NCBI RefSeq assembly: GCF_002440635.1
Contig: NZ_DJUW01000009.1
Location: 1-5,037, forward strand
DNA from: Novosphingobium sp. UBA6272
GTDB lineage: Bacteria; Pseudomonadota; Alphaproteobacteria; Sphingomonadales; Sphingomonadaceae
Length of the DNA: 5,037 nucleotides
Direction of reading: 5' to 3'
Below, piece after piece: positions 1 through 5,037 of the stretch; within the stretch, counting starts at the first letter, position 1, and each line of letters opens with the position of its first letter. Both the position numbers and the translations under genes were made by a program. The notes beneath the pieces are model-generated. The model was not told the DNA's origin, searched no databases, and saw only the letters and a program-made list of their open reading frames with translations.

Positions 1-308
1 TCGCAGATCGGGCAATCGAGCGGGTGGTTGATCAGGAGGAACTCCATCACCCCTTCGCGCGCCTTCTTGACCATTTCGCTGTCGGTGCGGATTTCCTGGC
101 CCTCGGCGGCCGGCAGCGCGCAGCTCGCCTGCGGCTTGGGCGGCCCGGGCTTCACCTCGACCAGGCACATCCGGCAATTGCCGGCGATGCTCAGCCGCTC
201 GTGATAGCAGAAACGGGGGATTTCCTTGCCGGCCAGCTCGCACGCCTGCAGGACGGTAGCGCCCTGCGGAACCTCGATTTCAATGCCGTCAACGGTAACT
301 TTGGGCAT
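1..308 (-). CDS. nuoG: NuoG, NADH-quinone oxidoreductase subunit G (5' part only)
   Basis: This is the N-terminal 102 residues of the large iron-sulfur subunit of complex I; the gene runs off the left edge. In the known family, NuoG passes electrons from NuoF along a chain of Fe-S clusters in the cytoplasmic arm. The visible part is a ferredoxin-like 2Fe-2S domain with Cys34, Cys45, Cys48 and Cys63 in the expected C-x10-C-x2-C-x14-C spacing (cluster N1b). It is followed by His95, Cys99 and Cys102 in NHPLDCPIC, the start of the His/Cys-ligated 4Fe-4S site (N5). The ATG at 308 has a strong Shine-Dalgarno GGAGGAG at 322-316, seven bases upstream. It overlaps the stop of the preceding gene by one base (TGATG), suggesting translational coupling. 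Nothing abnormal is seen. Whether the molybdopterin-like domain is intact cannot be judged here. Confidence 0.97.
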   Translation of the reverse strand, partial: MPKVTVDGIEIEVPQGATVLQACELAGKEIPRFCYHERLSIAGNCRMCLVEVKPGPPKPQASCALPAAEGQEIRTDSEMVKKAREGVMEFLLINHPLDCPIC

Positions 309-994
309 CAGTTAGCTCCTCCGACGGCCCCGGAGGGCGCATCGAACGTACGGTGATACAGCGCTTCGGCCAGGGCCGTGCGGAGGCTGAGGCGATTGGC
401 GTTCAGCTTGTAACCGGTGGCAAGGCACTGGCCCAGCGATGGCGCCAGGGTGCCAACAGCAGCCTTCTCTTCCTTGCTGCCGATCCCGGTCCTGAGCAGG
501 GCCAGGATCCCGGCAGGATTGGTCGCCGCGACGCAGGTTGCCATCTCATTGAACGGCTGCGGCCGGCCGGTCACCGCGTACCAGTCCGCGCTGTAGGTCT
601 TCTGCAGCGGCAGGGCCGACAGAGCTTCGGCCCGCTTACGGTCCTTCTTGATGAAGGCTTCGGCCACGAACCCGCGGGTCACCGATATCTCGGCGTTGTA
701 GCTGATGTAATCGACATCGTTGCCGAGGTAACCGCCGACCGAGCAACGCGGCACATCGCTCAGCGCGACATAGTTCTGCTTCATCGTTTCCACATCGCGG
801 GCATCGATGAAGGCCCGAACGCGGACCTCGCGGCGCGCCACGGCGCATTCCATGAAGCGATAGAGCGCGCCGTTGAGTTCGGACATGTCGGCATTGTTGA
901 CCTGGCGCATCGCCGGATCGAGCCGTGATCCGACCCGGCTTTCGCCATCGGCGGCGCCAGCCAGCAGGGCCAGGGCTATAGCAAAGCTGCTCAT
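308..994 (-). CDS. predicted exported protein of unknown function, internally duplicated, inside the nuo operon
   Basis: This gene encodes 228 residues that I cannot assign to a named family. The start resembles a short signal peptide: MSSFAIALALLAGAADGES has a hydrophobic stretch at residues 4-15 ending in small residues, but no Lys or Arg precedes it, so export is an inference. The mature part has four cysteines (50, 84, 154, 190) in two pairs spaced 34 and 36 residues. Each pair sits in a similar unit: a Cys near the start, then Cys with a following GY (88-89 and 194-195), then an alpha-helix-like FVAEAFIKK (109-117) or LAEALYHR (208-215). This suggests an internal duplication. The ATG at 994 overlaps the nuoF stop (ATGA) and has GGGAGG at 1007-1002, seven bases upstream. 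The gene ends in a one-base overlap with nuoG, so it is firmly embedded in the operon. A role in complex I is not shown. Confidence 0.85.
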   Translation of the reverse strand: MSSFAIALALLAGAADGESRVGSRLDPAMRQVNNADMSELNGALYRFMECAVARREVRVRAFIDARDVETMKQNYVALSDVPRCSVGGYLGNDVDYISYNAEISVTRGFVAEAFIKKDRKRAEALSALPLQKTYSADWYAVTGRPQPFNEMATCVAATNPAGILALLRTGIGSKEEKAAVGTLAPSLGQCLATGYKLNANRLSLRTALAEALYHRTFDAPSGAVGGAN

Positions 995-2277
995 TCCGCT
1001 GCCTCCCGAACGTTGTCCGCGATCCTCCGTTCGATTTCGGGGCGGAAGTGGCGGATCAGGCCCTGGATTGGCCAGGCGGCTGCATCGCCCAGGGCGCAGA
1101 TGGTGTGGCCTTCGACCTGCTTGGTGACGTTCCACAGCATGTCGATCTCCTCGACATCGGCATCGCCGGTGCGCAGGCGCTCCATCACCCGGTACATCCA
1201 GCCGGTGCCCTCCCGACAGGGAGTACATTGCCCGCAGCTTTCGTGCATGTAGAAGTGGCTGAGCCGACTGATCGCGCGGACGATGTCGGTCGACTTGTCC
1301 ATCACGATCACGGCGGCGGTGCCGAGGCCCGATCCGGCTTCCTTGCAGCCGTCGAAGTCCATCGGCATGTCCGGGCACATCGAGCCGGGTACCAGTGGAA
1401 CCGAGCTGCCGCCCGGGATCACCGCGAGCAGGTTGTCCCACCCGCCGCGGATCCCGCCGCAGTGCTTTTCGATCAGTTCGCGGAACGGGATGCTCATCGC
1501 TTCCTCGACCACGCAGGGCTTTTCGACATGCCCAGAGATCTGGAACAGCTTGGTGCCCTTGTTGTTGTCGCGCCCGAAGCTGGAGAACCACCCGGCCCCG
1601 CGCCGCAGGATCGTGGGGGCAACCGCGATGGATTCGACGTTGTTGACCGTGGTTGGGCAGCCATAGAGCCCCGCGCCGGCCGGGAATGGCGGCTTCAGGC
1701 GCGGCTGGCCCTTCTTGCCTTCCAGGCTTTCGATCATCGCGGTCTCTTCGCCGCAGATATAGGCGCCCGCGCCGCGGTGGACGAAGACGTCGAAATCGTA
1801 GCCCGACTTGCAGGCGTTCTTGCCGATCAGGCCGGCGTCATAAGCCTCCTGCACGGCGGCAAACAGCGTCTCGGCCTCGCGGATATATTCGCCGCGGATG
1901 TAGATGTAGGCGGCGCGCGCACCCATCGCGAAGCCCGCGACCAGCGCGCCTTCGATCAGCTTGTGCGGATCGTGACGGATGATTTCACGGTCCTTGCACG
2001 AACCCGGTTCGGATTCGTCGGCGTTGATCACCAGGAAGCTCGGCCGGGCCGGGTTCGGCTCCTTGGGCATGAACGACCACTTGAGCCCGGTCGGGAACCC
2101 CGCCCCGCCGCGCCCGCGCAGCCCGCTGGCCTTAATTTCCTCGATGATCGCATCCTTGCCCTTGGCCAGGATCGCCTTGGTATTGTCCCAATCCCCGCGC
2201 TTGCGCGCAGCGGCCAGCGTCCACGGCTGGTAGCCGTAGAGGTTGGTAAAGATGCGGTCCTTGTCCTGGAGGCTCAC
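991..2277 (-). CDS. nuoF: NuoF, NADH-binding flavoprotein subunit of complex I
   Basis: NuoF oxidises NADH at an FMN and passes electrons to a 4Fe-4S cluster (N3) in the cytoplasmic tip of complex I. The 428-residue product is the usual length. The glycine-rich nucleotide/FMN motif RGRGGAGFPTGLKW lies at residues 54-67 and ESEPGSCKDRE at 88-98. The second conserved nucleotide-binding stretch, GAYICGEETAMIESLEG, lies at 171-187. The N3 ligands are Cys348, Cys351 and Cys354 in ESCGQCTPCREG, plus Cys394 in HTICALGD. I chose the GTG at 2277 (protein VSLQDKDRIF) because a G-run (2288-2284) lies six bases upstream and family members usually begin just before this sequence. An in-frame GTG at 2292 would add only five residues. 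The gene follows repeat A by 26 bases, and its stop overlaps the next start (ATGA). It looks intact. Confidence 0.97.
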   Translation of the reverse strand: MSLQDKDRIFTNLYGYQPWTLAAARKRGDWDNTKAILAKGKDAIIEEIKASGLRGRGGAGFPTGLKWSFMPKEPNPARPSFLVINADESEPGSCKDREIIRHDPHKLIEGALVAGFAMGARAAYIYIRGEYIREAETLFAAVQEAYDAGLIGKNACKSGYDFDVFVHRGAGAYICGEETAMIESLEGKKGQPRLKPPFPAGAGLYGCPTTVNNVESIAVAPTILRRGAGWFSSFGRDNNKGTKLFQISGHVEKPCVVEEAMSIPFRELIEKHCGGIRGGWDNLLAVIPGGSSVPLVPGSMCPDMPMDFDGCKEAGSGLGTAAVIVMDKSTDIVRAISRLSHFYMHESCGQCTPCREGTGWMYRVMERLRTGDADVEEIDMLWNVTKQVEGHTICALGDAAAWPIQGLIRHFRPEIERRIADNVREAAE

Positions 2278-2283
2278 AGCACA

Positions 2284-2288
2284 CCCCC
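2284..2288 (-). promoter_or_regulatory. ribosome binding site of nuoF
   Basis: A GGGGG run lies six bases before the GTG at 2277. The surrounding minus-strand sequence, GGGGGTGTGCTGTGA, closely matches the nuoD start region (GGAGGTGCGCTGTGA) and supports the GTG at 2277 as the start. It is a weaker Shine-Dalgarno than that of nuoD because the central A is replaced by G. Confidence 0.6.
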
Positions 2289-2303
2289 ACACAAAAGAAT
2301 CTT

Positions 2304-2440
2304 GTCACCCTGAACTTGTTTCAGGGTCCATTTCGCCGCACGGTCGGTTGGTGCGAGAAATGAGCTGACTGCCCGGCTTACTTGCGCATGACACCAACGG
2401 GCTAGAACCACGATGGACCCTGAAACAAGTTCAGGGTGAC
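2304..2440. repeat. 137-base structured intergenic repeat, copy A (between nuoE and nuoF)
   Basis: The element is bounded by a perfect 28-base inverted repeat: 2304-2331 pairs with 2413-2440. Each arm is itself a small hairpin, ACCCTGAA / TTCAGGGT around a five-base loop. Inside, GTTGGTG (2347-2353) pairs with CACCAAC (2392-2398), and AGCTG (2362-2366) can pair with CGGCT (2374-2378, one G-T wobble). Copy B at 4703-4839 is the same length and matches at about 111 of 137 positions without gaps, in the same orientation. No flanking target duplication is obvious. Translated peptides containing HPELVSG and VQGD are, from memory, common in spurious ORFs of sphingomonad genomes, so this is probably a genome-wide repeat family. 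In mRNA it would form a long stem 26 bases upstream of the nuoF start. Its function (mRNA processing, stability, attenuation, or none) is not shown. Confidence 0.93.
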
Positions 2441-2464
2441 GGTTGGGTTTGAAGGGAGCTTTGT

Positions 2465-3136
2465 TCACTTCCAATCCCCCCGGTAATCGTGGTTGGCCTT
2501 GACCATCGCTTTGAGCGTGGTCGGCCCACCCAGCGGCTCGACCGTGTGGCGACCCGGCTCCTGCGTGCCAGCCTTGGGGCTCTTGCCCGCGGCCAGCGCA
2601 TCGAGCACCGCGTTGAGGCGCTCGGGCGTCAGGTCTTCGTAATTGTCGTCGTTGATCTGGACCATCGGGGCCGAGGCGCAGTTGCCCATGCATTCGACCT
2701 CGGTCAGCGTCCACAGCCCGTCATCGGTGGTGTGGCCCTTGCGCATCCCGCGCTTCTTGCAGGCGGCCATGATATCGTCGGATCCGCGCAGCATGCACGG
2801 CGTGGTACCGCAGACCTGGACGTGGAACCGGCCGACCGGGACCAGATTGTACATGGTGTAGAAGGTCGCGACCTCGACCACGCGGATGATCGGCATGTCG
2901 AGCTCACGCGCGATGAATTCCATCACCGGGATCGGCAGCCAGCCCTGGGTGTTGGTTTCGGCGCCGACCTGGCGCTGGGCCAGATCGAGCAGCGGCATCA
3001 CCGCCGAGCGCTGGCGCCCGGCCGGATAGCGCGCGATGATGTCCTTGGCCTTGGCCGCGTTTTCCTTGGTCCAGGCAAAGCTCCCCCAGCGCGCACGCAG
3101 TTCGGGGGTATCGGGTTCGAGATGACGATCAGCCAT
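2465..3136 (-). CDS. nuoE: NuoE, 2Fe-2S (thioredoxin-like) subunit of complex I
   Basis: NuoE is the 24-kDa-type subunit that pairs with NuoF in the NADH dehydrogenase module and carries cluster N1a. The 223-residue product has an N-terminal helical part (about residues 22-85, including GWLPIPVMEFIARELDMP) and a thioredoxin-like domain. The ligands are Cys109 and Cys114 in VCGTTPCML and Cys149 and Cys153 in ECMGNCASAP, the expected C-x4-C and C-x3-C pairs. A Gly/Pro-rich tail after residue 183 ends in YRGDWK. The ATG at 3136 overlaps the TAA of the upstream gene by one base (TAATG), with GGAG at 3151-3148, eleven bases upstream. An in-frame codon at 3163 would add nine residues not typical of the family, so it was not used. 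The stop precedes repeat A by 24 bases. The gene appears intact. Confidence 0.96.
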   Translation of the reverse strand: MADRHLEPDTPELRARWGSFAWTKENAAKAKDIIARYPAGRQRSAVMPLLDLAQRQVGAETNTQGWLPIPVMEFIARELDMPIIRVVEVATFYTMYNLVPVGRFHVQVCGTTPCMLRGSDDIMAACKKRGMRKGHTTDDGLWTLTEVECMGNCASAPMVQINDDNYEDLTPERLNAVLDALAAGKSPKAGTQEPGRHTVEPLGGPTTLKAMVKANHDYRGDWK

Positions 3137-3468
3137 TAGCGGACGAACTCCACGCGAGAGCACTTGTCGCCCTCGAACGAGTAGATAGACATGACTTCAA
3201 AAGGTTCGGCGGTTGACGAGCGGTAGACCTTCTCGTGCAGCACGGCGAATTCGCCCAGTTCGTAGCCCGTGATGATCTCAGCGCGGTTCTCGGGGAACTC
3301 GGCGAACATCTTGGCCAGACCCGCACACGTGCCTTCCCGGCCTTCGCGCAGCACCGCCCCGCGATAGCCCGCTTCGCAGGCGTCCTCGGTCATCAGCGCG
3401 ACATAAGCGTCGGCGTCCTGCGCGTTGTAATGCGCGATCATTTGCTCTGCGATGGCCAGCTTGCTCAC
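3136..3468 (-). CDS. NTF2/SnoaL-like small protein within the nuo operon
   Basis: The 110-residue product resembles the NTF2-like superfamily (SnoaL / steroid delta-isomerase fold). It has an N-terminal helix with the typical IAHYNAQDADAYVALMTED pattern (residues 12-29), a short helix with GLAKMFAEFP (50-59), then alternating beta-strand-like stretches from about 64 to 109 (AEIITGYELGEFAVLHEKVYR and VMSIYSFEGDKCSRVEFV). Family members are enzymes, binding proteins or accessory domains, so the fold does not give a substrate; no catalytic residue is assigned. There is no signal peptide or membrane segment, so it is probably cytoplasmic. The start is a GTG overlapping the nuoD stop (GTGA), with GGGGAG at 3483-3478, nine bases upstream. 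Its TAA overlaps the nuoE start. Double overlap implies coupled translation with nuoD and nuoE. A role in complex I assembly or redox protection is only a guess. Confidence 0.85.
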   Translation of the reverse strand: MSKLAIAEQMIAHYNAQDADAYVALMTEDACEAGYRGAVLREGREGTCAGLAKMFAEFPENRAEIITGYELGEFAVLHEKVYRSSTAEPFEVMSIYSFEGDKCSRVEFVR

Positions 3469-4676
3469 CGGTCACACTCCCCGAACACCACGTCAATCGC
3501 GCCTAGGATGGCGGTTGCGTCGGGAAGCATGTGGCCCTTGCACATGAAGTCCATCGCCTGAAGGTGGCTGAACGCGGTCGGGCGGATCTTGCAGCGATAG
3601 GGTTTGTTGCTGCCGTCGGAGACCAGATAGACCCCGAATTCGCCCTTGGGACTTTCGGTCGCGACGTAAACCTCACCGGCGGGCACGTGGAAGCCTTCGG
3701 TGTAGAGCTTGAAGTGGTGGATCAGGCTTTCCATCGACTGCTTCATCTCCGCCCGCTTGGGCGGAACCACCTTCCGGTCGGTGCTGGCGACCGGGCCCGA
3801 GGGCATTTCGGCCAGGCACTGCTTCATGATCTTGGCCGACTGGCGCACTTCCTCGACCCGAACCATGAAGCGGTCATAGCAGTCGGAATTGGTGCCGACC
3901 GGGATCTCGAAATCCATCCGGTCGTAGACGTCGTAAGGCTGGCTCTTGCGCAGGTCCCACGGGATCCCGGCGGCGCGGATCATCGGGCCGGAGAAGCCCC
4001 AGGCCAGCGCGTCGGCCTTGCTGACCACGGCGATATCGACGTTGCGCTGCTTGAAGATGCGGTTGTCGATCACCAGGCTCATTGCGTCTTCGAACAGCCG
4101 CGGCAGGCGGGTGTCGAGCCATTCTCCGATATCGACCAGCAGCTTTTCCGGCACATCCTGATGGACCCCTCCGGGGCGGAACCAGGCCGAGTGCATCCGC
4201 GCGCCCGAAGCGCGTTCGAAGAAGTTGAGGCAATCCTCGCGAATCTCGAACAGCCACAGGTTCGGGGTCATCGCCCCGACGTCCATCACGTGCGACCCCA
4301 TGTTGAGCATGTGGTTGCAGATCCGGGTCAGTTCGGCGAACAGCACCCGCAGGTACTGGCCGCGCAGCGGAACCTCGAGGTTGAGCAGCTTTTCGATCGC
4401 CAGGACGTAGGAATGCTCCATTCCCAGCGGCGAGCAATAGTCGAGCCGGTCGAAATAGGGCAGCGCCTGCAGGTAGGTCTTGTGCTCGATCAGCTTTTCG
4501 GTGCCGCGATGGAGCAGGCCGATGTGCGGATCGACCCGCTCGATGATCTCGCCGTCCAGCTCCAGCACCATCCGCAGCACGCCGTGCGCTGCCGGGTGCT
4601 GCGGCCCGAAGTTGATCGTGTAGTTGGAGATGACCTCGTCGCCGGTGGTCGGCGACTGTTCCAGTTGCATGGTCAC
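3465..4676 (-). CDS. nuoD: NuoD, 49-kDa-type quinone-site subunit of complex I
   Basis: NuoD is the hydrogenase-like subunit that, with NuoB and NuoH, forms the quinone-reduction site at the arm junction. The 403-residue product is full length. It has INFGPQHPAAHGVLR (21-35), DPHIGLLHRGTEKLIE (49-64), FDRLDYCSP (75-83) and the C-terminal VVFGECDR. His31 and Tyr80 are 49 residues apart, as are the quinone-binding His38 and Tyr87 of Thermus Nqo4. The protein is separate from NuoC, unlike the fused NuoCD of enterobacteria. I chose the GTG at 4676 because the Shine-Dalgarno GGAGG (4687-4683) lies six bases upstream. The in-frame ATG at 4670 (MQLEQSP) is a close alternative, two residues shorter, with a 12-base spacing. 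Repeat B lies 26 bases upstream, and the stop overlaps the NTF2-like gene (GTGA). Confidence 0.96.
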   Translation of the reverse strand: MTMQLEQSPTTGDEVISNYTINFGPQHPAAHGVLRMVLELDGEIIERVDPHIGLLHRGTEKLIEHKTYLQALPYFDRLDYCSPLGMEHSYVLAIEKLLNLEVPLRGQYLRVLFAELTRICNHMLNMGSHVMDVGAMTPNLWLFEIREDCLNFFERASGARMHSAWFRPGGVHQDVPEKLLVDIGEWLDTRLPRLFEDAMSLVIDNRIFKQRNVDIAVVSKADALAWGFSGPMIRAAGIPWDLRKSQPYDVYDRMDFEIPVGTNSDCYDRFMVRVEEVRQSAKIMKQCLAEMPSGPVASTDRKVVPPKRAEMKQSMESLIHHFKLYTEGFHVPAGEVYVATESPKGEFGVYLVSDGSNKPYRCKIRPTAFSHLQAMDFMCKGHMLPDATAILGAIDVVFGECDR

Positions 4677-4682
4677 AGCGCA

Positions 4683-4687
4683 CCTCC
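4683..4687 (-). promoter_or_regulatory. ribosome binding site of nuoD
   Basis: GGAGG lies six bases before the GTG at 4676 and twelve before the ATG at 4670, so it favours the GTG. The stretch GGAGGTGCGCTGTGA is nearly repeated at the nuoF start, suggesting that the two start regions share an origin. Confidence 0.75.
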
Positions 4688-4702
4688 AAAACTGCAAATT
4701 TC

Positions 4703-4839
4703 GTCACCCTGAACTCGTTTCAGGGCCCATTTCGCCGATGGCCCGGTGGGTGTGTGGAAAGAGCCGACTGCGCGGCTTGATTGCGCAGCCGGCCACCGGG
4801 CAGGAACCCCGATGGGCCCTGAAACAAGTTCAGGGTGAC
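4703..4839. repeat. 137-base structured intergenic repeat, copy B (between nuoC and nuoD)
   Basis: This is the second copy of the element at 2304-2440, in the same orientation. Its 28-base ends (4703-4730 and 4812-4839) are inverted repeats with one mismatch, C4716 opposite A4826, which falls in the loop of the small arm hairpin. A nine-base inner stem, GCCCGGTGG (4741-4749) with CCACCGGGC (4793-4801), and a five-base central hairpin, AGCCG (4762-4766) with CGGCT (4773-4777), make a nearly continuous nested structure. Most of the 26 differences from copy A fall in the interior. One pair in the outer stem changes together (T2327-A2417 in A, C4726-G4816 here). The element starts 18 bases after the nuoC stop and ends 26 bases before the nuoD GTG. 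Its function is unknown; it is likely a dispersed genomic repeat. Confidence 0.93.
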
Positions 4840-4857
4840 GGTGGAAGAGAGTGCGGG

Positions 4858-5037
4858 TCACGATTTGCCCTCCGCCTTTTCATCGCCGGGCAGCACGTAG
4901 TCCGAACCTTCCCACGGGCTCATGAAATCGAACTGGCGCAGGTCCTGGTTGAGCTTGACCGGTTCGTAGATAACTCGCTGCTGCTCGATCGAATAGCGCA
5001 GCTCGACATAGCCGGTCAGCGGGAAATCCTTGCGGAA
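4858..5037 (-). CDS. nuoC: NuoC, 30-kDa-type subunit of complex I (3' end only)
   Basis: The last 59 residues of NuoC are visible; the gene enters from the right edge. They contain the family's conserved KDFPLTGYVELRY stretch, then YEPVKLNQDLRQFDFMSPWEG and a short tail ending in DEKAEGKS. NuoC pairs with NuoD in the module connecting the Fe-S chain to the membrane arm. The next gene is nuoD, so the two are not fused here. Just before the stop, GGAGGG (4873-4868) lies six bases upstream of a GTG that overlaps the stop (GTGA). This could start a frame through repeat B (see findings). What is visible shows no defect. Confidence 0.95.
   Translation of the reverse strand, partial: FRKDFPLTGYVELRYSIEQQRVIYEPVKLNQDLRQFDFMSPWEGSDYVLPGDEKAEGKS

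Noticed and set aside
353..928. 191-residue plus-strand frame opposite the exported unknown protein
   Set aside because: The minus-strand gene has strong Shine-Dalgarno sequences and overlaps at both ends. The plus-strand frame has no such support.
1048..2313. 421-residue plus-strand frame opposite nuoF
   Set aside because: It is a typical long antisense frame in GC-rich DNA. It mirrors nuoF codons and has no recognisable domain.
2304..2440. Repeat A as an intrinsic transcription terminator on the minus strand
   Set aside because: The stem is strong, but the bases right after it read AAGATTCTTTTG, not an immediate T-run, and nuoF with its own ribosome binding site follows at once within the same operon.
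2274..2714. 146-residue minus-strand frame overlapping the end of nuoE and repeat A
   Set aside because: Its first part is an out-of-frame shadow of nuoE and its last part is the repeat. It is not supported as a protein gene; only the GTGA-linked portion is discussed as a finding.
3531..4712. 393-residue plus-strand frame opposite nuoD
   Set aside because: It is an antisense shadow of a well-supported nuoD with its quinone-site residues. The composition is typical of a shadow frame.
4703..4839. Repeat B as an insertion sequence or a CRISPR unit
   Set aside because: It encodes no transposase, shows no obvious target duplication, and there is no regular repeat-spacer series, only one copy per gap.

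Overview
The window is a stretch of a respiratory complex I (NADH:quinone oxidoreductase, nuo) operon, transcribed entirely on the minus strand from right to left. In reading order it holds the end of nuoC, then nuoD, a small NTF2/SnoaL-like gene, nuoE, nuoF, a gene for a predicted exported protein of unknown function, and the start of nuoG. Both ends are cut by the window. The GC-rich sequence, unfused nuoC and nuoD, and the intergenic repeats whose translation contains HPELVSG and VQGD point to an alphaproteobacterium, most likely of the order Sphingomonadales. That assignment rests on recalled family resemblance, not on a search.

Layout on the minus strand: nuoC 3' end (5037-4858), a 181-base gap holding structured repeat B (4839-4703), nuoD (4676-3465), NTF2-like gene (3468-3136), nuoE (3136-2465), a 187-base gap holding structured repeat A (2440-2304), nuoF (2277-991), exported unknown protein (994-308), nuoG 5' end (308-1). 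No stretch over 300 bases lacks a gene. No promoter or intrinsic terminator is convincing, so the promoter probably lies beyond the right edge.

The genes supply the peripheral arm of complex I. NuoF binds FMN and NADH and carries one 4Fe-4S cluster. NuoE carries the N1a 2Fe-2S cluster. NuoG begins the iron-sulfur wire, and NuoC and NuoD form the connecting module, with NuoD lining the quinone site. All cofactor ligands that fall inside the window are present, so the enzyme looks intact. The two extra genes are embedded by start/stop overlaps and are presumably co-translated with the nuo genes, but their roles are unknown.

The most notable structure is the pair of 137-base repeats. Each has 28-base terminal inverted repeats (perfect in A, one mismatch in B). 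They are about 81% identical without gaps, lie in the same orientation, and sit exactly 26 bases upstream of GTG starts (nuoF and nuoD). They divide an otherwise overlapping operon into coupled blocks: nuoD-NTF2-nuoE and nuoF-unknown-nuoG. A reading frame spans each repeat and is joined by GTGA overlaps to the genes on both sides. Its divergence pattern argues against a selected protein, but the arrangement could carry ribosomes through the hairpins.
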